Below the pieces are notes generated by a model. That model was given only the letters and a program-made list of their open reading frames with translations. It was not told where the DNA came from and searched no databases. A DNA stretch of 64,000 bases from Streptomyces sp. ERV7 (lineage in GTDB: Bacteria > Actinomycetota > Actinomycetes > Streptomycetales > Streptomycetaceae): positions 1 to 64,000 of the forward strand of contig NZ_LYOY01000051.1 of the NCBI RefSeq assembly GCF_001653515.1. The letters run 5' to 3'. Made by a program: the position numbers and the translations under genes. Below are positions 1 through 10,007 of the stretch, piece by piece (within the stretch, counting starts at the first letter, position 1; every line of letters starts with the position of its first letter).

Positions 1-248
1 TCGCGGGGGAGTACGGGCGCCTCGTGGGAGCGTACGGGTGCGGGCGCGGCCCGTCCGGCGTGCGCGCCGCCGCCCGAGTCGGTGGTCACGTCGGCGAGCG
101 TGCCGGGGCCGTCGCCCTCGTCCCGTACGCCCTCGCCGTTGTGGCCGCACCCGGTGAGCAGCAGCGCCGCCAGGGTGAGCGCGGTCCAGGCGGCACGGGC
201 GGACCTGGGGCCCCTCTTCGCGGGGCGGCCGGCGGGAGCGGCGGTCAC
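1..248 (-). CDS. Secreted lipoprotein, 5' part only (runs off the left edge)
   Basis: Read on the minus strand, a GTG start at 248 opens a protein with an N-terminal Arg/Lys-rich stretch, a hydrophobic segment (AAWTALTLAALLLTGC) and a clear lipobox ending LLTGC at about residue 31-35. The following residues are Gly/Asp/Glu-rich. This predicts export by Sec and lipid anchoring at the outer face of the membrane. The GTG overlaps the stop of the upstream gene as GTGA, so it is translationally coupled third in the sigma-factor operon. The functional domain lies beyond the window, so no activity can be assigned. It may be a sensor or effector of the sigma system, but that is inferred from position only. 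Confidence 0.7.
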   Translation of the reverse strand, partial: MTAAPAGRPAKRGPRSARAAWTALTLAALLLTGCGHNGEGVRDEGDGPGTLADVTTDSGGGAHAGRAAPAPVRSHEAPVLPR

Positions 249-1129
249 CGGCCCCTCCTTTCGGGGGTGGGAGTGGGGTTCTCGGTGGACGCGGGAGTCG
301 CGGAGTCGTAGGTCGCGCCGTCCAGGAGCGCGGCGACCTCGGCGGCGCGCCGGTCGGATTCGGCGCCGTTGGTGCACAGGGCGGCGTACAGGACCGTCGA
401 GGAGTCGGCCGTCGCGCGCGTGGTGGTGTAGTAGGCGGTGGCGCCCATCCGGCGGCAGCCCACCGGCACGTCGCGGGAGCGTTCCATGGGCGTCCCCGGC
501 GGCAGCGCGTCGGTGCCGCCCTCGCCGCCCGGCAGCCCCCACAGCGAGAGCAGCAGGCCCCCGGGGACCAGCCGCTCCACCGGCTCGCACAGCACACCGG
601 ACCCGTCGGACTTCCGCAGATCCGAGCAGGCCTCCTCGTACGGCCTCAGCGGCTGCGCGGCCACATAGCCGGACGGCAGGGTCTTGGTCTTCTGCTCGGC
701 CCCGTCGGGCAGCCGCAGCGCGTCCCAGGAGGCGGGCAGCCGCAGCGCCAGACCGCCGAGCCCGGGGAAGGAGGCCCGCACCCCGGTGGGTTCGGTCACC
801 GCCTTCGGGGACGCGGCCGGGGACACCCGCTCCGGCTCGGTGCGCAGCGCGTCCGGCAGCAGCGCACCCGCCGCCACCAGCGAGACCACCGCGGCGGCCG
901 CGCCCCCGGCGGCCCGGCGGCGCCTGCGCCGCGCCAGCCGCTCGCGCACCTTCTCCAGGCGGGTCGCCGGGACCGGCAGCCGGGGTACGGCCCGCTCCAG
1001 CAGGACCCGCAGCGCCCGCTCGTCGTCGTCCGGTCCCAGGAGCCGGGGTACGGCCCGCTCCAGCAGGACCCGCAGCGCCCGCTCGTCGTCGTCCGGTCCC
1101 AGGGAGCCGGGAAAGCCCTCGTCAGTCAC
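245..1129 (-). CDS. Single-pass membrane protein encoded with a SigE-family sigma factor, with internal 21-residue duplication
   Basis: 294-residue protein. The GTG at 1129 overlaps the sigma gene stop by 8 bases, and its own stop overlaps the next GTG. The cytoplasmic N-terminus contains a 21-residue unit (LGPDDDERALRVLLERAVPR plus L) repeated exactly in tandem at residues 10-30 and 31-51. A basic stretch RRRRRR at about 67-72 is followed by one hydrophobic helix at about 74-92. About 200 exported residues follow without a fold I recognise. The topology and gene order resemble the regulatory partner genes often found beside ECF-like sigma factors, but no zinc-binding HxxxCxxC motif is visible. 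Calling it an anti-sigma factor is therefore inference. The duplication looks recent. Confidence 0.75.
   Translation of the reverse strand: MTDEGFPGSLGPDDDERALRVLLERAVPRLLGPDDDERALRVLLERAVPRLPVPATRLEKVRERLARRRRRRAAGGAAAAVVSLVAAGALLPDALRTEPERVSPAASPKAVTEPTGVRASFPGLGGLALRLPASWDALRLPDGAEQKTKTLPSGYVAAQPLRPYEEACSDLRKSDGSGVLCEPVERLVPGGLLLSLWGLPGGEGGTDALPPGTPMERSRDVPVGCRRMGATAYYTTTRATADSSTVLYAALCTNGAESDRRAAEVAALLDGATYDSATPASTENPTPTPERRGR
978..1103. repeat. Exact 63-bp tandem duplication (two copies)
   Basis: Copies at 978-1040 and 1041-1103 are identical base for base, and flanking bases differ at once on both sides. The unit length is a multiple of three, so the membrane-protein frame survives with 21 extra residues. 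Confidence 0.97.
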
Positions 1130-1628
1130 GGCGCTCCTCGGCCAGTACGGGCAGCAGCCCCCGCAGGGTGTGCAGGGCCTTGGCGGCCTGGCTCTTGACC
1201 GTGCCCGGCGCACAGCCGAGCACCGCCGCCGTCTCCTCCACGCCCAGGTCCTCGAAGTAGCGCAGCACCACCACCGCGCGCTGACGGGCGGGCAGCGCAC
1301 GGACGGCCGCCGCCAGCGACTGCTCCAGGTCCACGCCCTCGTACGCGTCGAACGGCCCGGCGGCGTCCGGGAGTTCGCCGTGCGGGACCTCGCCCCGCCA
1401 GCGCCGCCGCCACCAGGAGGTGTAGGTGGTCACCAGCGTCTTGCGCAGATACGCCTCGGGGTGGTCGTCGGCTATCCGGTGCCACTTGGGCCACACCTTG
1501 GCGAGCGCGGTCTGGAGCAGGTCCTCCGCCAGATGCGCGTCGCCGGTCAGCAGCCAGGCCACCCGCAGCAGCCGGGGTCCCCGGGCGGCGACGAACTCCT
1601 CGAATCCGTCGGGTCCCTCGGGGGCCAT
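1122..1628 (-). CDS. SigE-family RNA polymerase sigma factor (group 4/ECF-like)
   Basis: 168 residues, typical for this actinobacterial family. Region 2 lies at about residues 12-75, with the core-binding stretch AWLLTGDAHLAEDLLQTAL and WPKWHRI. Region 4 lies at about 110-160, with LPARQRAVVVLRYFEDLGV and the helix-turn-helix VEETAAVLGCAPGTVKSQAA. There is no sigma-3 domain. It should direct core polymerase to a small regulon. ATG at 1628 is the only start giving a complete region 2. It is the first gene of a coupled operon with a membrane protein and a lipoprotein, which suggests an envelope-related signal. The exact regulon cannot be read from the sequence. Confidence 0.92.
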   Translation of the reverse strand: MAPEGPDGFEEFVAARGPRLLRVAWLLTGDAHLAEDLLQTALAKVWPKWHRIADDHPEAYLRKTLVTTYTSWWRRRWRGEVPHGELPDAAGPFDAYEGVDLEQSLAAAVRALPARQRAVVVLRYFEDLGVEETAAVLGCAPGTVKSQAAKALHTLRGLLPVLAEERRD

Positions 1629-1704
1629 CGTCGTGTCCTCGTCTGTCTGTCCGGGCTCTCACACCTGTCGAACGCGGTGGGGGGCCCGGCGGGTTGCCCC
1701 GGAC

Positions 1705-1749
1705 ACGGAGAAGGACCCGGATCCGCAAGGGATCCGGGTCCTTCTCCGT
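1705..1749. terminator. Strong bidirectional hairpin terminator
   Basis: A perfect 20-bp stem pairs 1705-1724 with 1730-1749 around a 5-base loop. There is no long T run, as is usual in Streptomyces. It lies upstream of the sigma operon and can stop transcription approaching from either side. Confidence 0.75.
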
Positions 1750-1782
1750 ACGAGGAGTGCGTTTCGTCCGCGGGCCGGTGGG

Positions 1783-1889
1783 GGCTGGTCGCGCAGTTCC
1801 CCGCGCCCCTCAGATGCCGCTGCGCGGCAATCCCCTGGGCGGCCCGGAGGGGCGCGCTTGAGGGGCGCGGGGAACTGCGCGAGCAACCC
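1783..1889. repeat. Streptomyces-type intergenic inverted repeat (copy 1)
   Basis: The left arm 1783-1810 reads GGCTGGTCGCGCAGTTCCCC then GCGCCCCT. The right arm 1861-1889 is its near-exact complement, with 50 bases between. The outer flanks also share a 'gtctgcggg' tail. The same element recurs at 7139-7204, 7261-7288, 17030-17070 and 54118-54160. It lies downstream of aspS and may serve as its terminator. Confidence 0.85.
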
Positions 1890-1917
1890 ACCACTCACCC
1901 GCAGACAAAGACCGGGC

Positions 1918-3696
1918 TTACTTCTCCGCGGCCTTGGCCGCGACCGGCTTGCGCAGCTGGATGTTCAGCTCGCGCAGACGGGACTCCTCCAGCTCGCTCG
2001 GCGCGCCCATCATCAGGTCCTGCGCGTTGCCGTTGAGCGGGAACGCGATCGTCTCGCGGATGTTGGGCTCGTCCGCCAGCAGCATCACGATGCGGTCGAC
2101 ACCCGGGGCGATGCCGCCGTGCGGCGGGGCGCCGAGGCGGAACGCCTTGAGCATGCCGGAGAACTCGCGCTCCACGGTCTCCCGGTCGTAGCCCGCGACC
2201 TCGAACGCCTTGAACATGATGTCGGGCTCGTGGTTGCGGATCGCGCCCGAGGACAGCTCGATGCCGTTGCAGACGATGTCGTACTGCCAGCCGAGGACGT
2301 CCAGCGGGTCCTGGGTCTGAAGGGCCTCCAGGCCGCCCTGCGGCATCGAGAAGGGGTTGTGCGAGAAGTCGATCTTGCCGGTCTCCTCGTCCTTCTCGTA
2401 CATCGGGAAGTCGACGATCCAGCAGAACCGGAAGACGCCCTCCTCGAAGTGGCCGGCGCGCTTGGCGGCCTCGACGCGGACCGCGCCCATGATCTTGGAG
2501 ACCTCGTCGTACTCGCCCGCGCCGAAGAACACGGCGTGACCGGCCGCGAGGCCGAGGCGCTCGGTGAGGACCTTGACGTTCTCCTCGGTGAGGAACTTGG
2601 CGATCGGACCCGCGAAGGTGCCGTCCTCGCCGACGCGGATCCAGGCCAGGCCCTTGGCGCCGTGCTCCACCGCGTACTCGCCCAGGCCGTCGAAGAACTT
2701 GCGGGACTGGCCCGCGACGTCCGGCACCGGCAGCGCGCGCACGTGCTTGCCCGCGAACGCCTTGAACTCCGAGCCCTCGAAGACGTCGGTGATGTCGACG
2801 AGCTCCAGCTGGGCACGCAGGTCCGGCTTGTCGTTGCCGTACTTCAGCATCGACTCGCGGAACGGGATGCGCGGGAACGGCGAGGTGACGTGGCGGCCGC
2901 CGCCGAACTCCTCGAAGAGCTCGGTCATCAGCTTCTCGACCGGCCGGAAGATGTCCTCCTGCTCGACGAAGGACATCTCGATGTCGAGCTGGTAGAACTC
3001 GCCCGGCGAGCGGTCCGCGCGGGCGTCCTCGTCGCGGAAGCAGGGCGCGATCTGGAAGTAGCGGTCGAAGCCCGAGATCATCAGCAGCTGCTTGAACTGC
3101 TGCGGGGCCTGCGGCAGCGCGTAGAACTTGCCGGGGTTCAGACGCGAGGGCACCACGAAGTCGCGGGCGCCCTCGGGGGAGGTCGCGGCGAGGATCGGGG
3201 TCGCCATCTCGTTGAAGCCGAGCGCGGTCATCTTGTGGCGCATCGCCGAGATGACGGCGGAGCGCAGCATGATGTTGCGGTGCATGCGCTCGCGGCGCAG
3301 GTCGAGGAAGCGGTACTCCAGGCGCCGCTCCTCGTTGACGCCGTCCTCGGCGTTGATCGTGAACGGCAGCGGGCCGGCCGCGCCGAGCACCTCGACCTCG
3401 CCGACCTCGATCTCGATCTCACCGGTCGGCAGGTCCGCGTTCACGTTCTCCGCGCCGCGCGAGACGACCTTGCCGTCGATCCGGACGACGGTCTCCTTGG
3501 AGAGCTTGTCCAGGACCTCGGCGCCGGCCGTGCCGGGGCGGGCGACCAGCTGGGTGATGCCGTAGTGGTCGCGCAGATCGATGAAGAGGATGCCGCCCAG
3601 GTCTCGGCGATTGTGCAGCCAGCCGCTCAGCCGGACGTCGGTCTCGACGTCGGTGGCGCGGAGCTCGCCGCAGGTGTGGGACCTGTACCGATGCAT
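1918..3696 (-). CDS. aspS: Aspartyl-tRNA synthetase
   Basis: 592 residues, the normal length of bacterial-type AspRS. It charges tRNA-Asp with aspartate using ATP in the cytoplasm. It has the N-terminal OB-fold anticodon-binding domain (residues 1-110, [18 protein letters not shown]), class II motif 2 with [19 protein letters not shown], the bacterial GAD insertion in the middle (about 290-410), and motif 3 with [10 protein letters not shown] near the C-terminus. In actinobacteria lacking AsnRS this enzyme is often non-discriminating and works with GatCAB; whether that holds here cannot be read from the window. The ATG at 3696 diverges from the phosphatase gene at 3804. Tail residues are Ala/Lys-rich. 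Confidence 0.98.
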   Translation of the reverse strand: MHRYRSHTCGELRATDVETDVRLSGWLHNRRDLGGILFIDLRDHYGITQLVARPGTAGAEVLDKLSKETVVRIDGKVVSRGAENVNADLPTGEIEIEVGEVEVLGAAGPLPFTINAEDGVNEERRLEYRFLDLRRERMHRNIMLRSAVISAMRHKMTALGFNEMATPILAATSPEGARDFVVPSRLNPGKFYALPQAPQQFKQLLMISGFDRYFQIAPCFRDEDARADRSPGEFYQLDIEMSFVEQEDIFRPVEKLMTELFEEFGGGRHVTSPFPRIPFRESMLKYGNDKPDLRAQLELVDITDVFEGSEFKAFAGKHVRALPVPDVAGQSRKFFDGLGEYAVEHGAKGLAWIRVGEDGTFAGPIAKFLTEENVKVLTERLGLAAGHAVFFGAGEYDEVSKIMGAVRVEAAKRAGHFEEGVFRFCWIVDFPMYEKDEETGKIDFSHNPFSMPQGGLEALQTQDPLDVLGWQYDIVCNGIELSSGAIRNHEPDIMFKAFEVAGYDRETVEREFSGMLKAFRLGAPPHGGIAPGVDRIVMLLADEPNIRETIAFPLNGNAQDLMMGAPSELEESRLRELNIQLRKPVAAKAAEK

Positions 3697-3803
3697 TTCT
3701 TCATCCAGTTCTTCGCGTGACAGGCGGGAAACAGTCCCTCCAGGTTACCGGCCGGGCCGAACACCTCTCGCCGGTATAAATCCGGCTGCTTAGAGTGGGG
3801 ATC
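3697..3803. promoter_or_regulatory. Divergent intergenic region aspS / PP2C regulator
   Basis: 107 bp shared by two divergent genes. A TATAAAT sequence at 3775-3781 is the only strongly AT-rich element and is a plausible -10 for the plus-strand gene, but no convincing -35 lies at the right distance. GTGGGG at 3795-3800 serves as ribosome site for the ATG at 3804. Confidence 0.35.
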
Positions 3804-5993
3804 ATGCGCACCGAGGACGTCCTGGCTGCGATCGCCACCGGGCTGTGGCGCTGGGACAACGCGTCCGGAACGGTCACGCTCGACGCCGAGGCCGCCCGCC
3901 TGCTCGGTCTGCCCCCCGAGCGGGCCGTGCTCAGCGAGGCCGCGGTGCGCTCCCGCTTCCACCCGGTCGACTGGAACGAGGTCGACCAGATCGTGGCCCT
4001 GGCCGTGGCGGAGGGCACCCTCGCCGAGGCCCGGATGCGGATCATGGACGAGAACGGCCGGGTCCTGCGTACCGTACGCAGCCGCTCCAAGCCGATCCGC
4101 AAGGAGAGCACGGAGAGCGCCGAGGGCCTGGACTACGTCCTGGTCGGCACCCTCCAGGAGGTCGCCGAGCCGCCGCCCGGCGCCACCGCCGCGCACACCC
4201 CCATCACCGGCGACTGGCGCCGCTCCCGGGAGGCGTTCCTGCTCGACGCGGGCCGGGCGCTGGCCGAGGCCCGCTCCACGGCCGAGGTGCTGCGGGTGGC
4301 GGCCTCGCTGTCCATGCCGGGCTTCTCGCCGGACGGGCTCGCCGTCTTCGGGGTCGCGGGCGACCGGCTGTCGATCATCGGCCACCACGGGCACAACCCG
4401 GGCGACGACGGCCCCTTCGCGGACATGCAGCTGGACACGGACTACCCGGCGGCGGACGTCGTCCGCACCGGCCGGGCCATCTATCTGCCCAGCCCCGAGG
4501 AGTACCGCCGCCGCTACCCGGCCACCTGGCCGCTCGCCCGGCGCTTCGACCGGCAGTCCTGGGCGTTCCTGCCGCTGATCGTGGCCGGGCGGACCATCGG
4601 CACCTGGATGGCGGCCTTCAAGCACCCGGTGGCGTTCACGCCCGACGAGCGCTCGGTCCTCACCACGGTGGCGCGCATGCTGGCCCAGGCGCTGGCCAGG
4701 GCGGGCGAGGCGGAGTCCGAGCGCGAGCTCTCGCTGGGGCTCCAGCGCTCGATGATGCCGACGCTGGGCCCCGAGATCCCGGGGATGACGGTCGCCGCAC
4801 GCTATGTGCCGACCGGCGGCGGGCTCCAGGTGGGCGGCGACTGGTACGACATGATCCCGCTGCCGTCGGGCCGGTTCGCCCTGGTCATCGGGGACGTCCA
4901 GGGCCATGACGTCCGGGCCGCGGGGCTGATGGGCCAGCTCCGCATCGCCCTGCGGGCGTACGCGAGCGAGGGCCACCGCCCCGACGCGGTCCTCTCCCGC
5001 GCCTCGCGCTTCCTGTACGGGATCACCGAGTCGTACGGGGAGTCCTACGGGGACGGCGACGAGCACCCGCGCTTCGCGACCTGCCTCTACATCGAGGTCG
5101 ACCCGGCGACCGGCACCCTCGACATCGCCCGGGCCGGGCACCCGGACCCGGTGATCCGCACGGCCGAGGGCACCGCGCTGATCCGCCAGACCTCGGGCGG
5201 GCTCCCCCTCGGCATCGAGGCGGACTCGGACTACCCGACCACCCGGCTCGTCCTGGAGCCGGGCGAGACGATGATGATCTGCACGGACGGGCTGATCGAG
5301 ACCGGCGGCCACGACATGGGCTCGGGCTGGACCCGGCTGCGCCCGGTCCTGGAGGAGGACACCGGGGAGAGTCTGGAGAAGCTGGCGGACGCGCTGGTCC
5401 AGGCGGTGCACGGGCCCTCCTCGCACCACACGGTGGGCCCGCTGGCCGACCGCCGCGAGGACGACATCGCGGTGCTGCTGCTGTGCCGCAACAGCGATGT
5501 GTGCGGCTGCGGGACGCTGCCGGGCCCCGGGGTCGTCCCGGCCCGCCGCACCGCCGTGACCGTCGCCCAGGCCGAGCCGCACCGGATCGCGGGGGTCCGG
5601 CGCCAGCTGCGCGAGCTGCTGCACGACTGGGCGGACGAGGAGCAGGTGGACTCGGCGGTCCTGATGGTCTCCGAGATGGTCACCAACGTGCTGGTCCACA
5701 CGGACGGCGACGCGCTCCTGGTCGCCGAGGCCACCGGCGCGCCCGGCACCCGCTGTCTGCGCGTGGAGGTGGCCGACGCCAGCGACGACCTGCCGCACAA
5801 GCGCCGCCCCGGCGAGATGGCGTCCAGCGGGCGGGGCCTGATCCTGATGGAGATGCTGGCGGACCGCTGGGGGGTCGACCCCAGGGGCGAGGGCAAGTCG
5901 ATCTGGTTCGAGCTCTACGAGGGGCCGGACGGGGCGCCGGGGGACCGGCCCGGCGGGCTGGTCGGGCCCGGCGGGGGCTCCCCCGTGGCGTAA
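3804..5993 (+). CDS. PAS-GAF-SpoIIE phosphatase with C-terminal HATPase kinase domain
   Basis: 729 residues if started at ATG 3804; an in-frame GTG at 3795 is an alternative. The order is PAS (about 1-110, starting AAIATGLWRWDNASGT), GAF (about 140-300), PP2C/SpoIIE (about 320-525: GGDWYDMIPLPSGR, VIGDVQGHDVRAAGLMGQLR, ICTDGLIETGG) and an RsbW-like HATPase (about 555-710: VSEMVTNVLVHTDGDA, GRGLILMEMLADRWGV). Such fusions dephosphorylate or phosphorylate anti-sigma-antagonists in the partner-switching control of alternative sigma factors. The acid residues binding Mn/Mg are present. Its 3' end overlaps the convergent AI-2E-family gene by 79 bp. The ligand is unknown. Confidence 0.93.
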   Translation: MRTEDVLAAIATGLWRWDNASGTVTLDAEAARLLGLPPERAVLSEAAVRSRFHPVDWNEVDQIVALAVAEGTLAEARMRIMDENGRVLRTVRSRSKPIRKESTESAEGLDYVLVGTLQEVAEPPPGATAAHTPITGDWRRSREAFLLDAGRALAEARSTAEVLRVAASLSMPGFSPDGLAVFGVAGDRLSIIGHHGHNPGDDGPFADMQLDTDYPAADVVRTGRAIYLPSPEEYRRRYPATWPLARRFDRQSWAFLPLIVAGRTIGTWMAAFKHPVAFTPDERSVLTTVARMLAQALARAGEAESERELSLGLQRSMMPTLGPEIPGMTVAARYVPTGGGLQVGGDWYDMIPLPSGRFALVIGDVQGHDVRAAGLMGQLRIALRAYASEGHRPDAVLSRASRFLYGITESYGESYGDGDEHPRFATCLYIEVDPATGTLDIARAGHPDPVIRTAEGTALIRQTSGGLPLGIEADSDYPTTRLVLEPGETMMICTDGLIETGGHDMGSGWTRLRPVLEEDTGESLEKLADALVQAVHGPSSHHTVGPLADRREDDIAVLLLCRNSDVCGCGTLPGPGVVPARRTAVTVAQAEPHRIAGVRRQLRELLHDWADEEQVDSAVLMVSEMVTNVLVHTDGDALLVAEATGAPGTRCLRVEVADASDDLPHKRRPGEMASSGRGLILMEMLADRWGVDPRGEGKSIWFELYEGPDGAPGDRPGGLVGPGGGSPVA

Positions 5994-7069
5994 CGCTTCC
6001 GCAGCTCGCCGAGGACGCCGAACCCGGCGGCCGCGACGGGCACGGCGAGCAGCATCCCGAGCAGCCCGGCGACGCCGGCTCCCGCCGTGATGGCGATCAT
6101 GACCATTGCCGGGTGCATCTGTACGGTCCGGCTCTGGATCATCGGCTGGAGGATGTGCCCCTCCAGCTGCTGTACGGCGAGGACGACCCCGAGCGTCCAC
6201 AGCGCGATGCCGATCCCCCGGTCGGCGAGCGCCACGAGGACGGCGACGGCGCCGGAGACGAAGGCGCCGAGGTAGGGGATGTACGCCCCGATGAAGACCA
6301 GGGCGCCGAGGCCGACGGCGCCGGGCACCCTCAGGATGAGCAGCCCGACCGTGATGCACAGGGCGTCGATGAGGGCGATGATCGTGGTCCCCCGCATAAA
6401 CCCCTCGACGGCCTCGAAGGCGCGGCGGGCCATGGCCTCCACGACGGGCCCGGTGCCGCGCGGGGCGAGGGAGTGGGCCAGGTGGACGGCCCGGTCGGAG
6501 TCCTTGAGGAAGAAGAACGTCAGCAGCAGCGACAGGACCCCGGTCGCGATGAGCGAGCCGATGATGCTGAGCCCGGTGAGCAGCCCCGACGCGGCGGTGG
6601 CGCCGAACTTCCCGAGCAGCGTCTTGGCGTTGTCGGCGAGGCTGGAGACGCCGTCGCCGCTCGCGACGCCGAAGTGGTCGGCGAGCCACCGGCCCGCCTG
6701 CCTCAGCGACTCGATGATCTGGTCCCCGGTGTCGATGAGGGCGCTGACGACGACGTACCCGGCGCCGCCGACCACCGCGACGAGCGCGACGCAGGTGAGC
6801 CCGGCGGCCAGCGACCGCTTCATCCGCAGCTTCAGCAGCTGCCGGAAGACGGGCCCGAGCAGGGCCGTGCCGAGCAGGGCGAGCAGTACGGGGGTGACGG
6901 CGGTCTTGAACACCACGCAGAGCCAGATGGCGACGGCGGCGACGCCGGTGACGAGCAGCACGACGACGCACCACGCGGCGAGACGCCGCGCGGGCTCGGG
7001 AAGTAGTGCCCTACCGCGCTCCACCCGCCCAGCGCACCACGCGCCACCACCCCCCGCGCCCCGGGTCAC
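5915..7069 (-). CDS. AI-2E family transporter (PF01594-type permease)
   Basis: 384 residues with about eight hydrophobic helices in the family's pattern: a pair near residues 30-70, one near 85-110, then five after 165. The conserved C-terminal region GALVFIGAYIPYLGAFVSGA and QQLEGHILQPMIQSRTVQMHP is diagnostic. Members export or take up small molecules, or act in Na/H exchange; autoinducer-2 is not a safe substrate assignment in Streptomyces. The ATG at 7069 gives an unusually Gly-rich lead-in, and the GTG at 7024 is a plausible alternative start. The last 26 codons overlap the convergent phosphatase gene, which is unusual for two unrelated genes. Confidence 0.9.
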   Translation of the reverse strand: MTRGAGGGGAWCAGRVERGRALLPEPARRLAAWCVVVLLVTGVAAVAIWLCVVFKTAVTPVLLALLGTALLGPVFRQLLKLRMKRSLAAGLTCVALVAVVGGAGYVVVSALIDTGDQIIESLRQAGRWLADHFGVASGDGVSSLADNAKTLLGKFGATAASGLLTGLSIIGSLIATGVLSLLLTFFFLKDSDRAVHLAHSLAPRGTGPVVEAMARRAFEAVEGFMRGTTIIALIDALCITVGLLILRVPGAVGLGALVFIGAYIPYLGAFVSGAVAVLVALADRGIGIALWTLGVVLAVQQLEGHILQPMIQSRTVQMHPAMVMIAITAGAGVAGLLGMLLAVPVAAAGFGVLGELRKRYATGEPPPGPTSPPGRSPGAPSGPS

Positions 7070-7138
7070 CCGCCCGGGTTGCGGGGCCCCGGCCGGGGGC
7101 TACGCCCCCGCACCCCGCTTTCGGCTGCGGACCGTGCT

Positions 7139-7204
7139 GGGTTGCTCGCGCAGTTCCCCGCGCCCCTGGGCACCTAGGGGCGCGGGGAACTGCGCGACCA
7201 GCCC
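7139..7204. repeat. Intergenic inverted repeat (copy 2)
   Basis: Arms 7146-7167 and 7176-7197 are complementary over 22 bases with a 8-base centre, giving a strong hairpin. The sequence matches the element at 1783-1889. Confidence 0.85.
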
Positions 7205-7260
7205 CCACGGTCCGCGGCCGAGAGACCACCTGTTTTTCCGTTTGTCTGCGGGCCGTCGTG

Positions 7261-7288
7261 GGCTGGTCGCGCAGTTCCCCGCGCCCCT
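7261..7288. repeat. Intergenic repeat, single arm (copy 3)
   Basis: GGCTGGTCGCGCAGTTCCCC plus GCGCCCCT appears again, only 57 bases beyond copy 2. It is preceded by the same 'tttgtctgcgggccgtcgtg' lead. It sits downstream of the chitinase gene. Confidence 0.85.
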
Positions 7289-7344
7289 AGATGCAGGGGG
7301 TCCGGGCAAGCGGGGGCGGGCCGCCTGCCCGGAATCTGGTTCGG

Positions 7345-9204
<1,860 letters not shown>

Positions 9205-9303
9205 GGAAGCTCCTCGAGTGAGGTCCGACGGGTGTGGGGTGGGACCCTGCTCCGCCCGGTGAGCACACGGCATAAGGGGGCACGCTCACCCAGCGGTGCC
9301 GTG

Positions 9304-9347
9304 AGCGTAGAAAGGTCTGGACCAAGCGTCAAGAGGTCCAGACCAAG
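9304..9347 (-). promoter_or_regulatory. Chitinase promoter with two DasR/chitinase-type operator repeats
   Basis: On the minus strand: -35 TTGACG (9332-9327), 17-base spacer, -10 TACGCT (9309-9304), leader about 95 nt. Two 14-base direct repeats, plus-strand AGGTCTGGACCAAG (9313-9326) and AGGTCCAGACCAAG (9334-9347), are exactly 21 bp apart. One fills the spacer and one abuts the -35. They match the GGTC(T/C)NGACC core known from Streptomyces chitinase promoters and DasR sites. Confidence 0.85.
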
Positions 9348-9362
9348 GGCCGGAAGTCGCCC

Positions 9363-10007
9363 TCAGACGCCCAACTCCTGTGCCAGTACGGCAGCCTGGA
9401 CCCGGCTGCGCAGCTCCAGCTTCCCCAGCAGTCGGCTGACGTGCGTCTTCACGGTGGCCTCGGCCATCGCCAGACGCTCGGCGATCTCCGCGTTCGACAG
9501 GCCCTCGCCCAGGCAGGACAGCACCTCGCGCTCGCGCCGGGTGAGCGTGCCCAGCGCGGCCGGCGGCTCGGCCGGGGTCCGCGCCGCCGGGGCCGCGAAC
9601 TCCGCGATCAGCCGCCGCGTCACAGCCGGGGCGATCATGCCCTCGCCGCGCGCCACCGTCCGTACCGCCTCGATCAGGTCCCTGGCGTCGGTGTTCTTCA
9701 GCAGGAACCCCGCGGCGCCCGCCCGCAGTGCCCCGAACACGTACTCGTCGAGGTCGAACGTCGTCAGCACCAGGACGTCCGCGAGCCGCTCCGCGACCAC
9801 CTGACGGGTCGCCGAGACCCCGTCGAGCCGGGGCATCTGCACATCCATCAGCACCAGATCGGGCCGCAGTTCACGCGCGAGGCGCACCGCCTCCTCGCCG
9901 TCCGCGGCCTCCCCGGCCACCTCGATGTCCGGGGCGCTCCCCAGGATCAGGACCAGACCGGCCCGTACCGACGACTGGTCCTCCGCGACCAGCACCCGGA
10001 TCGTCAT
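9363..10007 (-). CDS. chiR: NarL/LuxR-type response regulator beside the chitinase
   Basis: 214 residues. The receiver domain (1-120) starts MTIRVLVAEDQSSVRAGL and carries the phospho-acceptor Asp in LRPDLVLMDVQMPRLDG and the conserved Lys in GFLLKNTDA. The LuxR helix-turn-helix (about 150-210) has LTRREREVLSCLGEGLSNAE and MAEATVKTHVSRLLGKL. ATG at 10007 overlaps the kinase stop as ATGA, so kinase and regulator are co-translated. The earlier in-frame start at 10052 would add residues unrelated to a receiver. It lies directly upstream of the chitinase promoter, matching the chiR arrangement in S. coelicolor. Chitinase control is therefore the likely but untested role. Confidence 0.9.
   Translation of the reverse strand: MTIRVLVAEDQSSVRAGLVLILGSAPDIEVAGEAADGEEAVRLARELRPDLVLMDVQMPRLDGVSATRQVVAERLADVLVLTTFDLDEYVFGALRAGAAGFLLKNTDARDLIEAVRTVARGEGMIAPAVTRRLIAEFAAPAARTPAEPPAALGTLTRREREVLSCLGEGLSNAEIAERLAMAEATVKTHVSRLLGKLELRSRVQAAVLAQELGV

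Noticed and set aside
3627-6974. Open frame of 1115 residues on the minus strand, the longest in the window
   Set aside because: It is an Arg/Gly/Pro-rich shadow lying across the aspS start, the phosphatase and the AI-2E gene in the opposite or wrong frame. It has no domain motifs, as expected in very GC-rich DNA.
7139-7288. CRISPR-like array
   Set aside because: The repeats are inverted and irregularly placed, not evenly spaced direct repeats, and no cas gene is present.
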